From NCBI GenBank assembly GCA_026224775.1, contig JAMFRP010000026.1:310001-374000 (forward strand): DNA of 64,000 bases, written 5' to 3'. Below the pieces are notes generated by a model that saw only the letters and a list, made by a program, of their open reading frames with translations, was not told the origin of the DNA and made no database searches. Source of the stretch: Bacteroidota bacterium (lineage in GTDB: Bacteria > Bacteroidota > Bacteroidia > Sphingobacteriales > Sphingobacteriaceae). Position 1 is the stretch's first letter. Each line of letters opens with the position of its first letter. The position numbers and the translations under genes were made by a program. Shown here piece by piece: positions 45,735-54,248 of the stretch.

Positions 45735-46164
45735 ACTGGGCTACATCGCCATTATGGCGCATAATTTCGCGTACTATGGTTGAGCTGATGGATGAATAAC
45801 CCGGTTTGCTCACAATAAATATACTCTCGATATCGGGTACTAAAGCGTGGTTCATTTGGGCGATGGCTTTTTCGTACTCAAAATCTGATACGGTACGAAT
45901 ACCCCGGATCATATAGGTAGCGCCGATGCTCTGGCAAAAGTTTACCGTTAAACCTTCATAAGCGATCACGTGGATTTTAGGTTCATGCTCAAATACTGAA
46001 CGCAGCATTTTTTCGCGGGTCTCTACACTTAAAAAACCTGCCTTGGAGCTATTAACGCCAATGCCTATATACACCTTATCGAACAAGCCGATAGATCGTT
46101 TTACAATATCAACATGGGCCTTGGTAACCGGATCAAACGAACCGGGGAAAAGTGCGATTTTCAT
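45703..46164 (-). CDS. coaD: Pantetheine-phosphate adenylyltransferase
   Basis: A 153-residue enzyme of coenzyme A synthesis that joins 4'-phosphopantetheine to AMP. The nucleotide-binding loop FPGSFDPVTKAHVDIVKRS carries the TxxH motif as TKAH, and the C-terminal ISSTIVREIMRHNGD is the ISSTxxR motif. Length is usual. The 3' end overlaps the NUDIX gene by 32 bases on the opposite strand. A TATATTTG box lies 24 bases upstream. Confidence 0.95.
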   Translation of the reverse strand: MKIALFPGSFDPVTKAHVDIVKRSIGLFDKVYIGIGVNSSKAGFLSVETREKMLRSVFEHEPKIHVIAYEGLTVNFCQSIGATYMIRGIRTVSDFEYEKAIAQMNHALVPDIESIFIVSKPGYSSISSTIVREIMRHNGDVAQFIPKEALAYL

Positions 46165-46188
46165 AGATTATGCTTGCGCTTGTTGTCA

Positions 46189-46196
46189 CAAATATA
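46189..46196 (-). promoter_or_regulatory. Promoter -7 box TATATTTG for coaD
   Basis: Exact TAnnTTTG on the minus strand, 24 bases upstream of the coaD ATG. The 298-base gap behind it (46165-46462) is T-rich on the plus strand, with repeated TTTTAGTC words and a cluster of TGTACC repeats at its far end, and holds no gene. Confidence 0.5.
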
Positions 46197-46420
46197 ATGG
46201 TATATATCAAATTATTTTTTGGTAAAAACGCTTTATTTATGATGAAATTTAGGTCTAAAAACCTTGTTTTTAAGTCATTTTTTGCAGCTTTTTGATTGAA
46301 AACGAGTGTATTTTAGTCGAAAATAAGCTGTTTTTAGTCAGATTTGATGCTTTTTTTGGTGGATTTTCGGTGTAAAAACTGCCAAGACAGTATCATTTTG
46401 GACGTTTTTTGATGGTTTTT

Positions 46421-46462
46421 TGTACCAACTGTACCAAGTGTTTCACTTGTACCGTGGTACAC
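46421..46462. repeat. Cluster of TGTACC/GGTACA repeats
   Basis: TGTACC occurs at 46421, 46430 and 46449, the last forming the palindrome TGTACC-GT-GGTACA. Between them AAGTG and CACTT create a further inverted repeat. The cluster touches the rsmD stop and lies about 260 bases upstream of coaD. It could be a regulator site or an RNA 3' structure for rsmD. Confidence 0.4.
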
Positions 46463-47002
46463 TTACTCCGCAGCCTGAAAAAACGAAAAGGATGAGTGCC
46501 CATATTTACGCTGCTCAACAAACGCCGGATGGTTGCTCAGGTTTTGCAGCGATTGGTGTTCCACAATCAGCAGACCGCCGGGTAGCAACAGGTTTTTCTC
46601 GAAAATGATCTTGGGTATTTCGGGGATTTGGTTAAGATCGTAGGGCGGATCGGCAAAAATAACATGATATTGGTCGGTTTCTATCTGCAGATATTTTAGA
46701 ACATCGGCCTTAAAAGTTTTTATCTGAGTGAGTTTGTGCTGACGCGATGTATCGTTTAAGTAATGAATGCATTGCATGCTTCTATCAACCGATACCACTT
46801 CACTTGCACCACGGGATGCAAACTCCAACGAAATATTGCCTGTGCCGCTAAACAGGTCGAGCACTTTAATGTCCTCAAACTCAATTTTATTAAGCAGGAT
46901 GTTAAATAAAGCCTCTTTTGCCAGATCGGTAGTGGGGCGTACAGGCAGATTTGTTGGCGGGTTAAGGCGTAAACCTTTTAATATACCTCCGATGATACGC
47001 AT
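46463..47002 (-). CDS. rsmD: 16S rRNA (guanine966-N2)-methyltransferase RsmD
   Basis: A 179-residue class I methyltransferase. The N terminus MRIIGGILKGLRLNPP, the S-adenosylmethionine motif VLDLFSGTGNISLEFASRGA and the catalytic motif FADPPYDL define RsmD, which methylates the exocyclic amine of G966 in 16S rRNA. It overlaps the DUF3822 gene end by 25 bases and is translated from the same transcript. In many genomes rsmD neighbours coaD; here coaD follows after a 298-base gap. Confidence 0.93.
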   Translation of the reverse strand: MRIIGGILKGLRLNPPTNLPVRPTTDLAKEALFNILLNKIEFEDIKVLDLFSGTGNISLEFASRGASEVVSVDRSMQCIHYLNDTSRQHKLTQIKTFKADVLKYLQIETDQYHVIFADPPYDLNQIPEIPKIIFEKNLLLPGGLLIVEHQSLQNLSNHPAFVEQRKYGHSSFSFFQAAE

Positions 47003-47793
47003 AGTGACAAAGCAGCAAGGGCCAGTAATTGGTGAGGGAAAATTGTAGATGGATGTTCAATCACCTCCAACTCGTTTTGTTCAACACCATTAAAAAAATC
47101 AGCCAGGCGGGTAAGATTTTTATCATCAACATTACAATCGCCACTTACCTTCAAAATCAAGCCTTTAGGCTGCAACTGCAGTTCCTGCGCAACTAGTGAC
47201 GTATAATAGCTAAGCTCATCGGGATTAGTAAACTCAAAACAGTTGTAAAAACGTATTTTACCGTTGGCAAAATATAGTATGTCAACCCGTTTTTTATCGA
47301 TGTTTAAATACAGGTTATTTGTCTGTGGGCTGCTGTCAGCTATTGCATTAATCCAGCCTTTATTAATAAATACGATATTTTCAATACCGAATTTTTCAGC
47401 AGATGCCGCAACTTTATTATCGACCTTGAAAACTATGTAGTTGCTATCATCCAAAGGTTGAGCCAAAACTTTTTCATTGGGCTTTACATCAAGGTAGCGG
47501 GCAAAATCAGCCAGTTTATCCTCGCTAAATAAAGCATTGGGAATTAAAGTAAAACCTGTTGGGTGTACACCTGTTGCAACTTTTTTGTAATCGAAACTTA
47601 AAAGATCGTGGGCATCACCCGGTTCAGTAAGTAATTGTATATCGCAATCCTCGGCCCAGGCCATCAGTTTGTTTTGGTAAACAACAGCGTATGAAAACGT
47701 TGCAGGGTAAATTTGCAGCAATAAACTGTAATTGCTGTTAACCTGGTAAAGGCTCAAATTTGTATCGCGGTAGTTATAAATGTGATTACTCAT
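46978..47793 (-). CDS. DUF3822 family protein
   Basis: A 271-residue protein of a Bacteroidota-restricted family that is usually encoded next to rsmD. It is acidic and has alternating strands and helices reminiscent of actin-like ATPase folds (LYLNIDKKRVDILYFANGK, then GLILKVSGDCNVDDKN). This fold suggestion is by analogy and not proven by motifs. No catalytic residues can be named. It overlaps rsmD by 25 bases, with a good promoter just upstream. Confidence 0.82.
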   Translation of the reverse strand: MSNHIYNYRDTNLSLYQVNSNYSLLLQIYPATFSYAVVYQNKLMAWAEDCDIQLLTEPGDAHDLLSFDYKKVATGVHPTGFTLIPNALFSEDKLADFARYLDVKPNEKVLAQPLDDSNYIVFKVDNKVAASAEKFGIENIVFINKGWINAIADSSPQTNNLYLNIDKKRVDILYFANGKIRFYNCFEFTNPDELSYYTSLVAQELQLQPKGLILKVSGDCNVDDKNLTRLADFFNGVEQNELEVIEHPSTIFPHQLLALAALSLCVSSEVY

Positions 47794-47803
47794 CCTATTT
47801 GAA

Positions 47804-47811
47804 CAAAAGTA
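47804..47811 (-). promoter_or_regulatory. Promoter -7 box TACTTTTG for the DUF3822-rsmD unit
   Basis: Exact TAnnTTTG on the minus strand, ending 10 bases before the ATG, with GTTG 22 bases upstream as -33. The predicted leader is only a few bases long. Confidence 0.5.
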
Positions 47812-47870
47812 ATATTTTTTAGGAACACTAATTCAACGAATTTAATCGAATTGCACTAACACCGTTTTTA

Positions 47871-47926
47871 CCCTCTTTCCGCCATAGGCGAAGAGAGGGT
47901 CGGCTAGCATAGCGATGCCAGGGTGA
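47871..47926. repeat. Inverted repeat element, family C copy 2 (short)
   Basis: Starts with the hairpin CCCTCTTT...AAGAGAGGG and continues with AGCATAGCGATGCCAGGGTG, which parallels the left part of the element at 35418. The right arm is missing. It lies between the divergent DUF3822 and helicase genes. Confidence 0.6.
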
Positions 47927-47963
47927 TTAGATTATTGAGTCACATTTTCCTTAACTTTACTCC

Positions 47964-49388
47964 GTGTCCGATAAAATCCACCAAGCATTCCCTCATGAGC
48001 CAACACCGCAGCAGTTAGAGTTGTTTGCTAAACTGCACACTTTTCTAACCAGTGACCATGGCGAAGAGTGTTTTATCTTGCGTGGGTACGCCGGTACGGG
48101 TAAAACAACCATCGTAGGCGCGCTGGTAAAGGCCTTGCGTAGCTATAGCATGAAATCAGTGTTGTTGGCACCAACGGGGCGTGCCGCAAAGGTAATTACC
48201 AGCTATTCGGGCCGTAAAGCATTTACCATACACAAACGTATTTACCGCAAAAAGTCGGCGCTAAATGTGGATGAATCCTTTTCCATCAACGATAACATGG
48301 CTACCGATACCCTGTTTATTATTGATGAGGCATCCATGATTTCCGATGAGATTAGCGGCAATAACCGCGAAACGCTGCTGCACGACCTGATTAAATATGT
48401 TTATAACGAGAAGAACTGCAAGCTGATGCTGGTAGGCGATACCGCCCAGTTACCGCCCGTAGGCTCCGAAGAAAGCCCTGCCCTGGATGCAAGGTTGATG
48501 AAAGCGCAATTTGGCTTAAAGGTATTCGGTTATGAGTTGACGGATGTATTGCGCCAACAAAAAGATTCAGGCATATTGTTTAATGTGACTAAAGTGCGCG
48601 ATATCATCCGCAAGCAAAAAGAGACTTACCCTCAAATAGTTACTAAGGGATACAAGGATGTTTTTCGCATGAGCAGTGAAAAACTGGAAGAAGGTTTAAA
48701 CTATGCCTATAATAAATATGGCGATCAAAATACCCTCATTATATGCCGATCCAACAAAAACGCCAACCTGTATAACCGCCAGATCCGTGGCCGCATTTTA
48801 TGGCGAGAAGAAGAACTCACGGGCGGCGACCAGATAATGATTGTAAAAAACAACTACTTCTGGCTACAGGATAAAGAAGAGGGTAGTACCGGTTTTATAG
48901 CCAATGGCGATATAGCCCGCATCCGCAAGGTGCGTAAGTTCGAGGAAATTTATGGTTTTCGCTTCGCGGATGTGCAACTGGAATTTACCGATTATGCCGA
49001 GGACCCGGTGATGGACTGCAAAATAATGCTGGATACCCTGTATTCCGAAGCGCCTGCCTTGCCGCCAACCGAACAAAAGCGCTTTTATTTAGAGGTGATG
49101 AAAGATTACGACCACATCACCAACAAACGCCAAAAGCACGAAGAACTTAAGCTAAACCCCTATTATAATGCCCTGCAAATAAAATTCGCGTACGCCATAA
49201 CCTGTCACAAAGCCCAGGGCGGCCAATGGGATGCTGTTTTTGTAGATCAGGGCTACCTAACCGATGAAATGGTGAACAAAGACTTCCTCCGCTGGTTCTA
49301 TACCGCCTGTACCCGCGCCACTAAGGAATTGTTTATGGTGAATTTTAACGATGAATTTTTTGTAACGAAGAGGGAAGAAGATGAATAG
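47964..49388 (+). CDS. RecD-like superfamily 1 DNA helicase/ATPase
   Basis: A 474-residue SF1 helicase of the COG0507 (RecD/TraA-like) group. Motif I is GYAGTGKTT, motif II is IIDEASM, and the C-terminal UvrD_C_2 region contains the TCHKAQGGQWDAVFVDQG box and the arginine of YTACTRATKEL. It lacks the N-terminal domain of RecD2, so it is a short form common in Bacteroidota. It presumably acts in DNA repair or end processing. The start is the GTG at 47964 (MSDKIHQAFPHEPTPQQ), since no ATG precedes the Walker A motif at a sensible distance. It is followed by a family B repeat. Confidence 0.88.
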   Translation: MSDKIHQAFPHEPTPQQLELFAKLHTFLTSDHGEECFILRGYAGTGKTTIVGALVKALRSYSMKSVLLAPTGRAAKVITSYSGRKAFTIHKRIYRKKSALNVDESFSINDNMATDTLFIIDEASMISDEISGNNRETLLHDLIKYVYNEKNCKLMLVGDTAQLPPVGSEESPALDARLMKAQFGLKVFGYELTDVLRQQKDSGILFNVTKVRDIIRKQKETYPQIVTKGYKDVFRMSSEKLEEGLNYAYNKYGDQNTLIICRSNKNANLYNRQIRGRILWREEELTGGDQIMIVKNNYFWLQDKEEGSTGFIANGDIARIRKVRKFEEIYGFRFADVQLEFTDYAEDPVMDCKIMLDTLYSEAPALPPTEQKRFYLEVMKDYDHITNKRQKHEELKLNPYYNALQIKFAYAITCHKAQGGQWDAVFVDQGYLTDEMVNKDFLRWFYTACTRATKELFMVNFNDEFFVTKREEDE

Positions 49389-49402
49389 TTTGACCATCCA
49401 TC

Positions 49403-49489
49403 TTGTCATTCTGAACGGAGTGAAGAATCTATCGATAGGTCTCGCCGCCATGCATTAACGGATAGATTCTTCGTTCCTCAGAATGACAA
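49403..49489. repeat. Inverted repeat element, family B copy 2
   Basis: TTGTCATTCTGAACGGAGTG...GAATCTATC (49403-49433) pairs with GATAGATTC...TCAGAATGACAA (49461-49489) around a 27-base loop. Same family as 35601-35673. It follows the helicase stop by 14 bases and may also end transcription. Confidence 0.75.
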
Positions 49490-49555
49490 AAGAGGTTCAG
49501 ACATTTCCGTCAAATTTCTGCACATTTGCATATAAGCACATCTGCACATCAAAAT

Positions 49556-51607
49556 ATGCACTTTCTGTATCCGGCTTTTTTATTTGCATTAGTTTCACTC
49601 GCTATCCCGGTACTCATTCATTTATTTAATTTCCGAAAATATCAAAAAATATACTTCAGCAACGTACAGTTTCTAAAGCAGATAAATGAGCAGCAATCCT
49701 CCCGCCGTAACCTTAAAGAACGCCTGATACTGACAGCACGTTTATTAGCGCTTACCTTTTTAGTACTGGCATTTGCCCGCCCATATATTAATAGCAGTCA
49801 TGCAATCAACGCCAATACTCAGCAGGCGGTCAGCATTTTTGTAGATAATTCCTATTCTATGCAAACCCTCAATAGCGAAGGTTCTTTGCTGGATCAGGCC
49901 AAACAAAAAGCTAAAGAAATTGCCTCTGCTTATGGTATAAATGATCATTTTCAACTGCTTACGCAGGATTTTGAAGGTAAGCACCAGCGTTTACTAAGTC
50001 GCGATGAATTTAACGATGCCGTAGATGTAGTAAAAATAAGTCCCCAAAGCCGGAACTTGCAGCAAATTATCAATCGCCAGCAAAGTTTGCTAAGCATGCA
50101 GGTCAATTCGGTTAAGTCCATTTATGTGATCTCGGATTTTCAGAAGAATATATCACCCATACAAGCCCTTAAAACCGATACCGGTACCCGAATCAATTTT
50201 GTTCAGCTAAAAGCCAACAAATTGCCTAACGTCGCGGTTGATTCCGTTTGGTTATTAAGCGCCATTCATCGCCCCGGCGAAAGAGAAAAATTAGTAGTAC
50301 GTCTGCATAATTATGCGGATGCAAAGGCGGAGAAAATCCCGCTAAAAGTATTGATCAACAAAGAGCAAAAGGCTTTGGGCAGTTATACCGTTAATCCAAG
50401 ATCAGCCCAAAATGATACTTTGTCGTTCTCAGGTTTACAAGCAGGTTGGCAGCAAGGCAAGGTAACCTTACAGGATAATCCCGTTACTTTTGATAACGAT
50501 TTTTATTTCAGCTTTAATGTAAAACAGCAAATGCCGGTTTTATTGGTTGATGACGGCGTAGCAAATACCTATTTAAAAGCTGTTTTTGCTGCCGATAAGT
50601 TTTTTGATGTGAAAGATGTCCCCGCCGGTAATATAGACTATGCGGGATTGAGCCACTATCCGCTCATTGTTTTAAGTGATATTAAATCCATTTCAGCAGG
50701 CTTGGCGCAGCAACTTAAATCTTATGTGGCAAAGGGTGGTTCGCTTGTGGCATTCCCTTCTGTCGACGCGGATATTAGCTCCTACCGCGCTTTACTACAG
50801 CCCATAAATGCACCTTACCCCAATAAATTGCAAACAGAAACGACCAAAGTTTCAAGCATCAACCTGCAAAGCCCGGTATTCAAAAATATATTCGACAGTT
50901 ACCCACAGAACCCGGATCTACCTGTGGTGAAAAAGCACTACCAGTTAATATCATCAAATAACAATCAAAATCTGATGGTTTTGCCTGGCAATAGTCCATT
51001 TTTGACGGAGAACCCAAGCGGAAAAGGCAAAGTATATGTTTCGGCGGTAGCTTTAGATGACGATTTTAGCAACCTGCAACGCCATGCGCTGTTTTTACCC
51101 GTGATGTTCAGGATTGCCTTATTAAGCGGCCACGACCAGCCGCTGTTTTATACCATCGCCCAAAGCGAAGCCATTGATGTACCACCCATTCAAACAGGGG
51201 AAAAACAACTGTTGAAGTTAGCTAAAGATAGCATCAGTATAATTCCTGATGTTAGGCAACAGGAGGGAAGTACATTACTTTACCTATCCGATGAAGTACA
51301 GCAAACCGGCTCCTATAACCTGCAAAAGCAGGATAGCACGGTAGCGATATTAGCTTTTAATGATAGCCGCAGCGAATCCGATCTTACCTATTTAACACCC
51401 GCTGATCTAACTAAAATCCTGCCGAAATCGGGTTCAATTTTGCAGGCTGGTACGGCCTCATTAAAAAATGCGGTCACTGATATAAATATAGGCTTACAAT
51501 TATGGAAACTTTGTATAATTTTGGCTTTGATATTTTTAGCCGTTGAAATATTGTTGGTTAGGTGCTATAAGCCTGATAAACAAGTGGTTTCGCGAGCTAA
51601 AGAGTAG
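49556..51607 (+). CDS. BatA-domain / von Willebrand A membrane protein
   Basis: A 683-residue protein. The N-terminal BatA domain has two membrane segments (about 3-22, 57-76) with IPVLIHLFNFRKYQKIYFSN between them. A vWA-like domain follows, whose MIDAS-type motif reads DNSYSM, then a long extracytoplasmic beta-rich region, and a C-terminal membrane segment near 660. Such proteins belong to the Bat/MoxR-associated envelope systems. The ATG at 49556 is preferred over an in-frame start ten codons earlier because it matches the family start MHFLYPAFLFA. The next gene starts 30 bases downstream. Confidence 0.87.
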   Translation: MHFLYPAFLFALVSLAIPVLIHLFNFRKYQKIYFSNVQFLKQINEQQSSRRNLKERLILTARLLALTFLVLAFARPYINSSHAINANTQQAVSIFVDNSYSMQTLNSEGSLLDQAKQKAKEIASAYGINDHFQLLTQDFEGKHQRLLSRDEFNDAVDVVKISPQSRNLQQIINRQQSLLSMQVNSVKSIYVISDFQKNISPIQALKTDTGTRINFVQLKANKLPNVAVDSVWLLSAIHRPGEREKLVVRLHNYADAKAEKIPLKVLINKEQKALGSYTVNPRSAQNDTLSFSGLQAGWQQGKVTLQDNPVTFDNDFYFSFNVKQQMPVLLVDDGVANTYLKAVFAADKFFDVKDVPAGNIDYAGLSHYPLIVLSDIKSISAGLAQQLKSYVAKGGSLVAFPSVDADISSYRALLQPINAPYPNKLQTETTKVSSINLQSPVFKNIFDSYPQNPDLPVVKKHYQLISSNNNQNLMVLPGNSPFLTENPSGKGKVYVSAVALDDDFSNLQRHALFLPVMFRIALLSGHDQPLFYTIAQSEAIDVPPIQTGEKQLLKLAKDSISIIPDVRQQEGSTLLYLSDEVQQTGSYNLQKQDSTVAILAFNDSRSESDLTYLTPADLTKILPKSGSILQAGTASLKNAVTDINIGLQLWKLCIILALIFLAVEILLVRCYKPDKQVVSRAKE

Positions 51608-51637
51608 CAAAATAAATCCACCCATAACGCAGCGCAA

Positions 51638-52891
51638 ATGAATTTGCTTATCAAATCCGCCACTGTCATCGATCCAAACTCTTCATTTCATCAAAAAGTT
51701 GTCGACATTCTTGTTGAAGACGGCTACATTACACTCATAGCACCCAAAGTAAATGCCAAGGCCGAAGTTGTTGATGGCACCGGAAAGTTTGTATCACCCG
51801 GTTTCTTTGATCTGAATTGTAATATCGGTGAACTTGGATTGGAAACTAAAGAGGATTTACAATCCGGTACAAAGGCAGCAGCAGCAGGTGGTTTTACCGG
51901 CATCGCTTTAATGCCCAATACCCAACCGCCTGTACATTCCAAAGCAGAGGTTGAATACTTGCTTAACCGCGCAAAAAACAACCTGGTTGATGTTTACCCG
52001 CTGGGAACTATCTCGCACAAACGTGATGGTAAGGACATGGCCGAGATGTACGACATGTTCCTGAGTGGCGCTAAAGCCTTTACCGATGGCAACCACCCCG
52101 TGCAGGATGCCGGCTTAATGGAACGCTCACTGCTTTATACCAAAGGCTTCGGTGCTTTGATCATGTCATACCCTGAAGATACCGCCATCGCCGGAAAAGC
52201 CAAAGTGCACGAAGGCGAAATGAGTACCTTATTAGGTATGAAAGGGATCCCATCGCTTGCCGAAGAGCTGATGATCGCCCGTGATCTTTACCTGGCCGAA
52301 TACACCGAATCAAAAATACATTTCAGCACCATTTCAACCACACGTTCGGTTGAACTGATCAGGGATGCCAAGAAAAAAGGACTTAAAGTAACCTGTGATG
52401 TTGCCGCGCATCATTTATTGTTGACAGATGAAGCCTTAGCGGGCTTCGACAGTCAGTACAAAGTAAAGCCACCACTACGTACCCAATCGGACGTTGACGC
52501 GCTTATAGAGGGCTTAAAAGACGGCACCATTGATGCCATTGTATCGCAACATACCCCACACGAAGTAGAGTTTAAAGACGTGGAGTTTGAAGTAGCGGAA
52601 TTTGGCATCATCGCTTTGCAAACAGCATTCTCAACGGTGCTAAAAGCTGGCCTTGATCTGGATCTGATCGTCCAAAAAATGGCCGTGAAACCCCGCGAAA
52701 TATTAAACGTAGAAGCATCCATTATCATCGAAGGAAAAAAAGCTAACCTTGCCCTGCTTGATCCCAATGAGGAATGGCAGTATACCAAACAGAACAACCA
52801 GTCTAAATCCCACAATTCTCCTTTCATCGGGCAGAACTTAAAGGGCAAAGTAGTGTTAGTTTGTAATAACAATCACCTATTTAAATCATAA
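51638..52891 (+). CDS. Dihydroorotase-like protein, probably catalytically inactive
   Basis: A 417-residue member of the amidohydrolase/dihydroorotase family by overall sequence (FVSPGFFDLN, AAAAGGFTGIALMPNTQP, SLAEELMIARDL, VKPPLRT). The metal-binding residues are not conserved: the HxH of DLHxH is Asn60-Cys61-Asn62, the second metal His of the HxxHxS region is Thr in HFSTIST, and the catalytic Asp of TDHAPH is Gln304 in SQHTPH. His258-His259 (AAHHLL) and His308 remain. It may act as a structural partner, like the inactive dihydroorotase homologues that hold aspartate transcarbamoylase in other bacteria. It lies between BatA and an acidic protein in one unit. Confidence 0.87.
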   Translation: MNLLIKSATVIDPNSSFHQKVVDILVEDGYITLIAPKVNAKAEVVDGTGKFVSPGFFDLNCNIGELGLETKEDLQSGTKAAAAGGFTGIALMPNTQPPVHSKAEVEYLLNRAKNNLVDVYPLGTISHKRDGKDMAEMYDMFLSGAKAFTDGNHPVQDAGLMERSLLYTKGFGALIMSYPEDTAIAGKAKVHEGEMSTLLGMKGIPSLAEELMIARDLYLAEYTESKIHFSTISTTRSVELIRDAKKKGLKVTCDVAAHHLLLTDEALAGFDSQYKVKPPLRTQSDVDALIEGLKDGTIDAIVSQHTPHEVEFKDVEFEVAEFGIIALQTAFSTVLKAGLDLDLIVQKMAVKPREILNVEASIIIEGKKANLALLDPNEEWQYTKQNNQSKSHNSPFIGQNLKGKVVLVCNNNHLFKS

Positions 52892-52896
52892 CGATC

Positions 52897-53565
52897 ATGA
52901 TCGACCCGAAAATTAAAACCGCAATCGAAGCCGCCCTAGGTGCCTTCGCTGAATATACCGACTTTGATGCCGTAGCGCTTACTGATACTTTTTTCGAAGT
53001 ATTTTCTTCTGAAGAAGATTTCCTAAGCAAAGTTGACCTGCTGGATGCTGTATTTGATGATAACTCAGAAATTGAAGAACTGCGCGAAGTATTCTTTGAT
53101 ATGCTGATGATCAATTTCTTTAGCCAGGATGTTAAAAAATTAGAAGAAGATTACCTGGATTCACCGGAATGGGAGGCCATTGAAGAAGATACCTTAGACA
53201 GAGGTACTGAATTATTAAACCTGCTACTGTATTTGAACGAGTGTGAGGACGAAGATATTGAACCTGGGTTAGAAGACTATTTAAAAGAGTTTTTACTGGT
53301 TGATGAAGATGAGTTTCAGGATGAATACCGCATTTACGAGCCGGTAATAGCCAACCAGATATTAATTGAAAGTCCGGTTGATGAAATTGCTCGCATGGCA
53401 GAGAGTTTGCCTGATGATTCGGAAGTAAAAGAATTGTTTTACCCGATGATGTGCTTCTTCTCCAATTCTGATTTCTCTGATGACGAATACGCAGCTGTAG
53501 CTGAAAGCGCACCAAACCCTGAGTTTGATATGGCCGTATTAGAAATATTAATTGCGTTTAATTAA
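52897..53565 (+). CDS. Acidic hypothetical protein
   Basis: A 222-residue, very acidic soluble protein with long Glu/Asp-rich helices (EEDYLDSPEWEAIEEDTLD and similar). It has no signal peptide, no membrane segment and no catalytic motif I can name. It starts 5 bases after the dihydroorotase-like stop, which points to translational coupling and perhaps interaction. The next gene, a DUF4199 membrane protein, begins 4 bases after its stop. The composition suggests a helical-repeat or scaffold-type protein, but that is only an impression. Confidence 0.8.
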   Translation: MIDPKIKTAIEAALGAFAEYTDFDAVALTDTFFEVFSSEEDFLSKVDLLDAVFDDNSEIEELREVFFDMLMINFFSQDVKKLEEDYLDSPEWEAIEEDTLDRGTELLNLLLYLNECEDEDIEPGLEDYLKEFLLVDEDEFQDEYRIYEPVIANQILIESPVDEIARMAESLPDDSEVKELFYPMMCFFSNSDFSDDEYAAVAESAPNPEFDMAVLEILIAFN

Positions 53566-53569
53566 GCAC

Positions 53570-54169
53570 ATGGCCATAAAATTAGGAGGTGTTGATTCCG
53601 GAGTAAAAAAGAAAGGACTAGTTAAGGGACTGTTTTTAGGTTGTATTGTTGTGGTTGTAAACATCCTGTCGTTTTATTACATGACAGGTACTGTCGAGTC
53701 ACATCCATTATTAGTACTGCCCGGGTCGTTTATTTTTACCATTGTAATCCCACTCATTACAATCATCTTATTTATACTTAATATCAGGAAGAGTATCGGT
53801 GGCTATTGGTCTTTCAGGCAAGCGGTTACTGCCATATTTATTATGTTGTTTACAACATATATAATGCTTACCATAGGGCGCGATATTTTATTTGTTAAGC
53901 TGGTGGAGCCGAATATGGTTCAAAAGATAGGTGCTGTGATGGTAGAATCGAGAATGCTGAAAGACAAACTTGACGGAATGACCCAAGCTCAAATTACTCA
54001 GGATTTAGCTTTCGAAAAAAAGAATTTTAATGTACAAGCCGACAATGGCCAATGGGCAATTGTTGAAAGTATTCCTGAAAATATTCTGATAACCTTCGTT
54101 TTAGCTGTAATGCTGTCTGCTATCTTTAAAAAAGAGCGTCCTGTTTTGGTCGAAAAAACAGTGGAGTAA
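53570..54169 (+). CDS. DUF4199 membrane protein, first copy
   Basis: A 199-residue protein with four predicted membrane helices (about 20-40, 48-70, 80-105 and 165-188) in the DUF4199 arrangement. The family features are the G(Y/G)xSFRQA segment between helices 2 and 3 (IGGYWSFRQAVTAIFIM) and a C-terminal AIFKKERP motif, repeated as AIFKNERP in the next gene. The ATG at 53570 is used; an in-frame TTG at 53552 would overlap the upstream gene. Function is unknown. It is the last gene of the tight group that begins at 49556. Confidence 0.85.
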   Translation: MAIKLGGVDSGVKKKGLVKGLFLGCIVVVVNILSFYYMTGTVESHPLLVLPGSFIFTIVIPLITIILFILNIRKSIGGYWSFRQAVTAIFIMLFTTYIMLTIGRDILFVKLVEPNMVQKIGAVMVESRMLKDKLDGMTQAQITQDLAFEKKNFNVQADNGQWAIVESIPENILITFVLAVMLSAIFKKERPVLVEKTVE

Positions 54170-54195
54170 TCCACATACAAGTTCCTGCCTGTGAT

Positions 54196-54241
54196 TAGTT
54201 TGTATTGAATAATATTTCTTAATTTTATTCAACACAAACTA
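54196..54241 (+). other. Long AT hairpin immediately before a start codon
   Basis: Arms 54196-54212 (TAGTTTGTATTGAATAA) and 54225-54241 (TTATTCAACACAAACTA) pair over 17 bp with one mismatch around a 12-base loop. It ends 7 bases before the ATG of the second DUF4199 gene. No U-run follows, so it could be an operator, an RNA switch affecting initiation, or a weak terminator for the upstream unit. Confidence 0.55.
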
Positions 54242-54248
54242 CTCACAA

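Noticed and set aside
46420..46608. Plus-strand reading frame overlapping the end of rsmD
   Set aside because: It is antisense to rsmD and made of the TGTACC repeats and rsmD complement; no ribosome site.
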